A stretch of DNA of 19,547 nt, from contig CALMIW010000298.1 of assembly GCA_937864275.1 (NCBI GenBank), positions 1 through 19,547 of the forward strand, written 5' to 3'. A program made the position numbers and the translations under genes. This stretch comes from an uncultured Dehalococcoidia bacterium (GTDB taxonomy: Bacteria; Chloroflexota; Dehalococcoidia; Tepidiformales; Tepidiformaceae). The notes under the pieces are model-generated. The model had not been told where the DNA came from. It searched no databases and worked only from the letters and a program-made list of their open reading frames with translations. Positions 15,411 to 19,547 of the stretch are shown here, one piece after another; within the stretch, counting starts at the first letter, position 1; each line of letters starts with the position of its first letter.

Positions 15411-15629
15411 CTACTGGCCCGTCGATAGCGTCGGCACCCTGGCGGGCAGGACATCGACGTAGGTGCCGGCTTCCGGCTGGCGCGCCTGTCCGCGCGGGCC
15501 TTCGGAGGGCGCCGCCGCGACAGCCGCGCAGAGGAGGACCACCAGGCCGGTGATCGCTCCGGCCACTGTCAGGCCGATGCCGAAGTCCTCGGGCAGTGTG
15601 AGCCCCTGCACGGGGCGAGAAATCGCCAT
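15411..15629 (-). CDS. Small single-helix membrane protein, hypothetical
   Basis: A 72-residue protein I do not recognise. It has one hydrophobic segment of about 25 residues (about 20-44, FGIGLTVAGAITGLVVLLCA followed by AVAAAP), then a hydrophilic tail with PRGQARQPEAGTYVDVLPAR. No convincing ribosome site precedes the ATG at 15629, and the open frame continues upstream to 15764, so the start is uncertain. It converges with the SDR gene, with ten bases between their stops. The clear transmembrane segment supports it being coding, but moderate doubt remains. Confidence 0.45.
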   Translation of the reverse strand: MAISRPVQGLTLPEDFGIGLTVAGAITGLVVLLCAAVAAAPSEGPRGQARQPEAGTYVDVLPARVPTLSTGQ

Positions 15630-15772
15630 GCGATCGACCGTAGGGCGTCCGCGTAAAGCGCCGGTCAGCCACCGGAAAACACTCGGTTGCCGGATCGTAA
15701 AACCTGCCGGGCAGCCCTGACCCTGCCCAAGGCGCTCCCTCCTGCCGTCTCTAACGATGGGCATACCTGCCC

Positions 15773-15779
15773 GGGGAGG
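15773..15779 (+). promoter_or_regulatory. Ribosome binding site GGGGAGG deciding the start of the E2-like gene
   Basis: GGGGAGG lies six bases before GTG at 15786, where the lipoyl-like domain begins (VAVSVELPNLG). A longer frame could begin with TTG at 15687, but the added residues do not resemble the family and have no comparable ribosome site. Confidence 0.65.
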
Positions 15780-15785
15780 CTGCGC

Positions 15786-16994
15786 GTGGCGGTTTCGGTG
15801 GAATTGCCGAACCTCGGCCGGGAAATGAGCGGGGGCCTCGTGGCCGAATGGTACCTACCCGATGGCACGCCAGTCGCCCAGGGCGAAGCCGTGTGCCGCG
15901 TGGAGTGCTCCTTCATCGCCTACGAAGTCGAGGCGGAACAGGCTGGACTCCTGCGCATCCGGCGCCCGGCCGGGAGCATCGAACGTCCCGGCGTGGTGCT
16001 TGGCGTCATCCTCGAGCCGGGTGAAGCCATGCCGCCAGACCAGCCCGCGCCGCGAAACGGGCCAATCGCTGAGGAAATTGACGAAGCGCCAGTAGCTCCG
16101 GCCGAGCCTGAACCGACAGTCGAACGACCCGAAGAACCGCGCTTCGACGAGGAAGACGGGGTCGAGCAGGACGAGTCCGAGGAAGACGGGGAAGCAGAGA
16201 CCGAGCCCACACTCCAGCCGGTGGTCGTCCCGTTCCCGCGCCGGTTCGCCCAGATGGCCGCGCCCGCCTGGGACGTCGCGCCCGGCGATGCGGTCGAATT
16301 CACCACGTCGTTGTTCGGCAGCCAGCCGGACGAAGTTACGGAAGGGCTTCCCGAAGCCGGCGGGACGATCCCCGGCCTCCCGCTCTGGGAACCGGAAGAC
16401 GCACGCGCCGGCGCGGCGGCCTACCCGGCCAGCGCGGAGGAACGGTTCCAGCGCATCGCCGACGAGGCGGAGGCCTCGGCGCAGGTGCTAACGATCGCGG
16501 TCGAGATCGACATGAGCGAAGCGGCGAAGATGACCGCCGTCTGCGAACGCGAATGGCGGAAACACGGCGTCGTCCCCCGGATCGAGGACGCCGCCTTCCG
16601 CGCGATTGCCACCGCCCTCGAGGGCACCGTGGAGGCCGGCGGCGCCGGGGGAATGCTCATCGCCGAGGCGGCGACCGACATCTCCTGCGCCGTCAACGAC
16701 CCCGCTGCGCGGACGCTCCGGGAGGTCGCGGTCGTCCGCAACACCGGCGGCGACGCACCGTTCGAACAGGCGAACTGGGTCCTGGCCTCGCTCGCGAGTC
16801 TCGGCGTCTCCGCGGCTACCCCGAGACTCGACGGCGGACGTTCTGCGGCGTTCGCGCTCGGCGCCACGCGCCGCGACGGCCTCGCCAGCCTTACCATGGC
16901 TTACGACAGCGGCAAGTGGAGCGAAGGTTCGGCCGGGCGATTGCTGGCGCGGGTCCGGGACCTCCTGGAAGCGCCGTATGGGATGCTCGTATGA
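15786..16994 (+). CDS. Degenerate 2-oxoacid dehydrogenase E2-like protein lacking the lipoyl lysine and catalytic His
   Basis: A 402-residue protein with the outline of a dihydrolipoyl acyltransferase (E2). Residues 1-80 form a lipoyl-like domain (ELPNLGREMSGGLVAEWYL; ILEPGE), but the hairpin that normally reads E-T-D-K-A carries ECSFIAYEVEA (40-50), with Phe43 in place of the lysine that receives lipoate. Residues 95-145 are a highly acidic linker, and I see no E1/E3-binding domain. Residues 215-402 resemble the acyltransferase core, ending in LTMAYDSGKWSEG (369-381) where active enzymes have DHRxxDG; the catalytic His becomes Ser375 and the Asp becomes Ser379. RLLARVRDLLEAPYGMLV matches the usual family C-terminus. 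The GTG start has a strong ribosome site. The gene overlaps lipB by four bases (ATGA). Catalytic E2 function looks unlikely; a structural or regulatory role is inference. Confidence 0.8.
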   Translation: MAVSVELPNLGREMSGGLVAEWYLPDGTPVAQGEAVCRVECSFIAYEVEAEQAGLLRIRRPAGSIERPGVVLGVILEPGEAMPPDQPAPRNGPIAEEIDEAPVAPAEPEPTVERPEEPRFDEEDGVEQDESEEDGEAETEPTLQPVVVPFPRRFAQMAAPAWDVAPGDAVEFTTSLFGSQPDEVTEGLPEAGGTIPGLPLWEPEDARAGAAAYPASAEERFQRIADEAEASAQVLTIAVEIDMSEAAKMTAVCEREWRKHGVVPRIEDAAFRAIATALEGTVEAGGAGGMLIAEAATDISCAVNDPAARTLREVAVVRNTGGDAPFEQANWVLASLASLGVSAATPRLDGGRSAAFALGATRRDGLASLTMAYDSGKWSEGSAGRLLARVRDLLEAPYGMLV

Positions 16995-17719
16995 GGAAGA
17001 GGGGCAAAACGCAACCGGTGATGGAAGCATCGACCCGCGCAGTGGCTGTCTACGACCTCGGCACCACCAGCTACGCCGAAGTCCACAAGCTGCAACAGCG
17101 GCTGCAGGCGCAGCGCAGGGACGGCAGCGGCGTCGACACCCTGCTGCTCACCGAGCACCGGCCCGTGTTCACCCTCGGCCGGAGCCACCCGACTCCCGAC
17201 CTTCGGGTGGAGGCCGACACGGTGCGCCAGTGGGGCATCGAGATCGTCCAGGCGGAGCGCGGAGGCGACATCACCTACCACGGCCCCGGGCAACGCGGGG
17301 CGTACGGCATCATCGACCTGAAGGCATGGGACCTGGGCGTGCTGGACTATGTGTCCGGTCTCGAAGAGACGGTCATCGGCGTCCTCGCCGACTGGGGAAT
17401 TCGCGGCGAACGGAACGAAGCCGGCCGCGGCGTCTGGGTCGGCGAACGCAAGATCGCCTCGGTCGGGCTGAACGTGCGCCGCTGGGTCACCATGCACGGC
17501 ATCGCGCTCAACATCGACCCCGACATGAGCCACTGGGAGCTCATCAATCCCTGCGGCATGCAGGAGATGGAGATGACCAGCATGGCTACCGAAGTCGGGC
17601 GGCAGGTGGCCTTCCAGGAAGTCCTGGAGTCGTTCTCGTTCCACTTCGGGCGCGTGTTCGAATGCGCCATGCGGCCGGCGACTGTGCCCGGCCGGGACCT
17701 CTCGCGCGGGCAGGCGTGA
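16991..17719 (+). CDS. lipB: Lipoyl(octanoyl) transferase LipB
   Basis: A 242-residue enzyme that moves octanoate from acyl carrier protein to the lysine of lipoyl domains, the first step of lipoate biosynthesis. The family core RGGDITYHGPGQ is at 90-101; the catalytic Lys154 (KIASVG) and Cys188 (NPCGM) are both present. The first 12 residues are an unconserved basic extension; an internal Met11 could serve as an alternative start, but the ATG at 16991 overlaps the stop of the E2-like gene in an ATGA junction that supports it. No lipA appears in the window, so the partner lipoyl synthase and the lipoylated complexes are elsewhere. A bidirectional terminator follows about 115 bases downstream. 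Confidence 0.95.
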   Translation: MRKRGKTQPVMEASTRAVAVYDLGTTSYAEVHKLQQRLQAQRRDGSGVDTLLLTEHRPVFTLGRSHPTPDLRVEADTVRQWGIEIVQAERGGDITYHGPGQRGAYGIIDLKAWDLGVLDYVSGLEETVIGVLADWGIRGERNEAGRGVWVGERKIASVGLNVRRWVTMHGIALNIDPDMSHWELINPCGMQEMEMTSMATEVGRQVAFQEVLESFSFHFGRVFECAMRPATVPGRDLSRGQA

Positions 17720-17760
17720 ACCGCTTCACAGACGCGACGAGCCCTTCTCCCGTCAACTGA

Positions 17761-17787
17761 GTGGGACACGGCCCGGGGAGGTCCCAC
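17761..17787. other. Possible hairpin downstream of lipB
   Basis: GTGGGAC (17761-17767) and GTCCCAC (17781-17787) form a perfect 7-bp stem around a 13-base GC-rich loop. It sits in the 164-base gap between lipB and yebC, ahead of the strong terminator. A role in mRNA 3'-end stability is possible, but short stems are common in GC-rich DNA. Between it and the terminator lies a C-rich pyrimidine stretch in which I see nothing further. Confidence 0.3.
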
Positions 17788-17832
17788 GAGCACCTGGACC
17801 CCCTCCCAGCTCCCCTCCCCGCCGTTCTCCCA

Positions 17833-17863
17833 ACAAAAACGCCCCACATCGGGGCGTTTTTGT
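17833..17863. terminator. Bidirectional intrinsic terminator between lipB and yebC
   Basis: A 13-bp perfect stem (17833-17845 with 17851-17863) around the loop ACATC. Its core is CGCCCC/GGGGCG flanked by five A on the left and five T on the right, so each strand gives a GC stem followed by a U tract. The site lies between the convergent ends of lipB and yebC and can serve both. Confidence 0.92.
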
Positions 17864-17883
17864 CGTTTCCATGGATCGTGCGG

Positions 17884-18633
17884 CTAACCCGGATACGACT
17901 CGATCGCCTCGTCGCTGAAGTCGGCGTTGGAATAGACGCGCTGGACATCTTCCAGGTCTTCGAGTCCCTCGATGAGGCGGAGCACCTGGTGGGCGGCCTT
18001 CGTGTCGAGTTCCACCGTCACCTTCGGGACCATCGCGAAGTCGGCGTTCTCGATTTCGAGGCCGCTCGACTCGAGCGCCTTGCGCACCGGTTCGAGGTTC
18101 GATGGGTCGGTCTTCACCTCGACCATGCCATCTCCGATGTCGACGTCCTCGGCCCCGGCGTCGATAGCCTGCAAGGCGAGTTCGTCGGCGTCGTTCCCGT
18201 TCGTGGGGATGGTAATGAGACCCTTGGCTTCGAACTGCCAGGCAACCGAGCCGTTCTCGCCGAGGTTGCCGCCGGAGCGCGAGAACTGGTGCCGGATCTC
18301 GGCGACCGTGCGGTTCCGGTTATCGGTCAGCGTCGAAACGATGATCGCGGTGCCGCCGGGGCCGTAGCCTTCGTACTGGATCTCATCGAGCTGCTCCTCG
18401 GTGCCGCCGCCGGTGCCCTTGGCAATGGCGCGTTCGATGTTGTCGTTCGGCATGTTCTGGGCCTTGGCCCGCTGGACAGCGAGGCGCAGCTTGAAGTTCA
18501 TGCCGGGGTCGCCGCCGCCCTGCTTGGCGGCCTGGATGATTTCGCGGCTGAGCTTGGTGAAGATGGCGCCGCGCTTCGCGTCGTTCGCGCCCTTCTGCCG
18601 CTTGATGGTGGACCATTTGGAGTGGCCAGACAT
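17884..18633 (-). CDS. yebC: YebC/TACO1 family protein
   Basis: A 249-residue cytoplasmic protein of usual family length. It opens with the family signature MSGHSKWSTIKRQKGANDAK, followed by KLSREIIQAAKQGGGDP, NDNIERAIAKGTGG, YEGYGPGGTAIIVSTLTDNRNR and GENGSVAWQFEAKG. Members have been described both as DNA-binding regulators and, more recently, as translation factors that relieve ribosome stalling at proline stretches; the sequence alone cannot decide. The ATG has GGAGAG about four bases upstream. In many bacteria yebC sits beside ruvC; here it does not. It is convergent with lipB across a shared terminator and follows the uncharacterised gene at 18699-19373 after 65 bases. Confidence 0.96.
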   Translation of the reverse strand: MSGHSKWSTIKRQKGANDAKRGAIFTKLSREIIQAAKQGGGDPGMNFKLRLAVQRAKAQNMPNDNIERAIAKGTGGGTEEQLDEIQYEGYGPGGTAIIVSTLTDNRNRTVAEIRHQFSRSGGNLGENGSVAWQFEAKGLITIPTNGNDADELALQAIDAGAEDVDIGDGMVEVKTDPSNLEPVRKALESSGLEIENADFAMVPKVTVELDTKAAHQVLRLIEGLEDLEDVQRVYSNADFSDEAIESYPG

Positions 18634-18672
18634 GGGTCTCTCCGGTGTGCATGGATGATGTGGGTGCGTTCG

Positions 18673-18702
18673 AGTGTAGGGCGCAGGACGGCTGCGTGCT
18701 AA
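18673..18702 (-). promoter_or_regulatory. Possible sigma70-like promoter for yebC
   Basis: Reading the - strand, TTAGCA (18702-18697) and TACACT (18678-18673) are separated by 18 bases, each matching four of six consensus positions. The pair lies 39 bases before the yebC ATG, and the -35 element overlaps the stop codon of the upstream gene. The match is weak and could be chance. Confidence 0.3.
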
Positions 18703-19373
18703 GTCCCCTGTGCCGAAATGTGCACGGAAGGTTCGTAACCCGCGGAGAACGCGATGGCGAACGACGGCGGCGTGAGCAGCGTGACAGGGGCATCTCCGGG
18801 CAGCGGACGGGCCGCGCCGTAGCCATCGAACGACCAGGGATGCAGACGGCCGCGCCAGCGCAGGAGCGGCTGGCCGGGGTCGTTCTCCAGCGTGACGAAC
18901 GCGCCATCGGGCACGGTCGTAAGCCGCACGCGGATCGTCTTCTGCGACTTCGTCACCGGGTCGATGCGCTCACGGTGGGCGATCTCGTCGATGTGAGAAA
19001 TCGTCCGAAGCGGTTGGCCCGGCGGGAGGTGCGCCCTCGACCACGCCTCGATGAAACGTTGCGCATCGCCGCGACGGCACTCCATGCAGGGTCGGTGCCC
19101 GGCAGCGAAGGCCGTCGCCTCATCGAGAAAGAACAGTTCCGTGTACCGGCCCGGCTGCATCAGTTCGCGCGTCTGGCCCTTGTATTCGAGCAGGCAACAG
19201 ATCCAGCGTTCGCTGGTCCAGTGCCGCCCCCGCTTCAGGACCTGTGCATCGGTGTGGAAGCAGCCGCCGCGGTTGCCGAACATCGTGCCGCGGGCGTGGA
19301 CGGCCTGGATGGCGCCGAAGGGGTCCACGCGGTTCTGGAGCCGGTTCTTGTTGACGCGTTTCGAGTCACCCAT
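18699..19373 (-). CDS. Uncharacterised conserved protein with Ada-like Cys pair
   Basis: A 224-residue soluble protein. I recognise the N-terminal half as a conserved bacterial protein of unknown function: GNRGGCFHTD near residue 33, RHWTSERWICCLLEYKG at 50-66, and YTELFFLDEATAFAAGHRPCMECRRGD at 77-103. The GHRPCMEC stretch resembles the zinc-binding domain of the Ada DNA-repair regulator, and C38, H40, C59, C60, H93, C96 and C99 could form a metal site; this is inference. The C-terminal half (110-224) shows no motif I know. The ATG lies two bases after the stop of the upstream membrane protein gene, so the two are probably cotranscribed. No function is assigned. Confidence 0.75.
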   Translation of the reverse strand: MGDSKRVNKNRLQNRVDPFGAIQAVHARGTMFGNRGGCFHTDAQVLKRGRHWTSERWICCLLEYKGQTRELMQPGRYTELFFLDEATAFAAGHRPCMECRRGDAQRFIEAWSRAHLPPGQPLRTISHIDEIAHRERIDPVTKSQKTIRVRLTTVPDGAFVTLENDPGQPLLRWRGRLHPWSFDGYGAARPLPGDAPVTLLTPPSFAIAFSAGYEPSVHISAQGT

Positions 19374-19375
19374 CG

Positions 19376-19547
19376 CTAGATAGCCCTCACGCCGCTGACG
19401 ATGAGCCCGGCGGCAACGACGATCAAGAGTGCCCCTGTCAGGCGCGCGAGCGCGTCAACCGCCGACTCGAACCGGCCGATGCGGGCCGCGACAAGCCCGG
19501 CGGCGACCCCGAGAACGATGACGGCCGCGACAGCGGCCTCGCCTTCG
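19376..19547 (-). CDS. C-terminal end of an integral membrane protein (gene starts beyond the window)
   Basis: Fifty-six residues are visible, forming two hydrophobic segments (AAVAAVIVLGVAAGLVAARI and ALLIVVAAGLIVSGV) joined by a loop with an amphipathic stretch (GRFESAVDALARLTG), and ending in RAI. The pattern would suit the end of a small transporter or a CcdA/LysE-like multi-helix protein, but it is too short to choose. The stop lies two bases before the ATG of the next gene on the same strand, suggesting an operon. Confidence 0.6.
   Translation of the reverse strand, partial: EGEAAVAAVIVLGVAAGLVAARIGRFESAVDALARLTGALLIVVAAGLIVSGVRAI

Noticed and set aside
14471..15454. Upstream extension of the racemase frame on the - strand
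   Set aside because: It runs antisense through the SDR gene. The racemase family N-terminus begins at 14470 with a ribosome site.
15687..15785. TTG-initiated extension of the E2-like protein
   Set aside because: The added residues do not resemble a lipoyl domain, while the GTG at 15786 has a strong, well-spaced ribosome site.
17720..17883. Possible small gene or RNA between lipB and yebC
   Set aside because: Apart from a 7-bp stem and the terminator, I find no frame with a ribosome site and no recognisable RNA structure.

Overview
The window reads as a stretch of high-GC bacterial chromosome, densely packed with genes that mostly look housekeeping. I see no mobile element, tRNA, rRNA or CRISPR array. 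The gene mix (RNase J, flavin-dependent thymidylate synthase ThyX instead of ThyA, a fused AccD-AccA carboxyltransferase, a family-4 iron-sulfur uracil-DNA glycosylase, a racemase of the Mycobacterium MCR type) and frequent GTG starts would fit a Chloroflexota lineage such as Dehalococcoidia, or less likely an actinobacterium. This placement is inference from gene content only.

Layout. From 1 to 9015 all genes run on the + strand: the 3' end of tatC, a TauE/SafE permease, a uracil-DNA glycosylase and RNase J form a tight cluster with 4-nt start/stop overlaps. An FtsK/SpoIIIE DNA translocase then overlaps the fused acetyl-CoA carboxylase carboxyltransferase, and a second TauE/SafE permease follows. 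From 9022 to 14470 the genes run on the - strand: a membrane-anchored M1-like metallopeptidase, a two-helix membrane protein coupled to thyX, a tandem-domain HxlR regulator and an alpha-methylacyl-CoA racemase. The racemase is divergent from an SDR dehydrogenase (14621-15400), and the region between them holds a perfect 12-bp palindrome. A small single-helix protein lies on the - strand at 15411-15629. Next come an E2-like protein and lipB on the + strand, overlapping by 4 nt and closed by a strong bidirectional terminator. The - strand yebC, an uncharacterised Cys/His-containing protein and the end of a membrane protein complete the window.

How the genes fit together. The first cluster joins protein export, DNA repair and RNA turnover. 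Several genes concern acyl-CoA chemistry (carboxyltransferase, racemase, SDR) and lipoate metabolism (LipB). The most unusual gene is the E2-like protein at 15786-16994. It keeps the outline of a 2-oxoacid dehydrogenase acyltransferase (lipoyl-like domain, acidic linker, C-terminal catalytic fold), but the lysine that would carry lipoate and the catalytic His/Asp are replaced, and it is translationally coupled to the octanoyltransferase gene. A second case of altered active-site motifs is the AccD-AccA fusion, whose oxyanion-hole glycine motifs deviate in both halves. Both could be non-classical or non-catalytic versions of well-known enzymes. No stretch longer than about 165 bases lacks a proposed gene.
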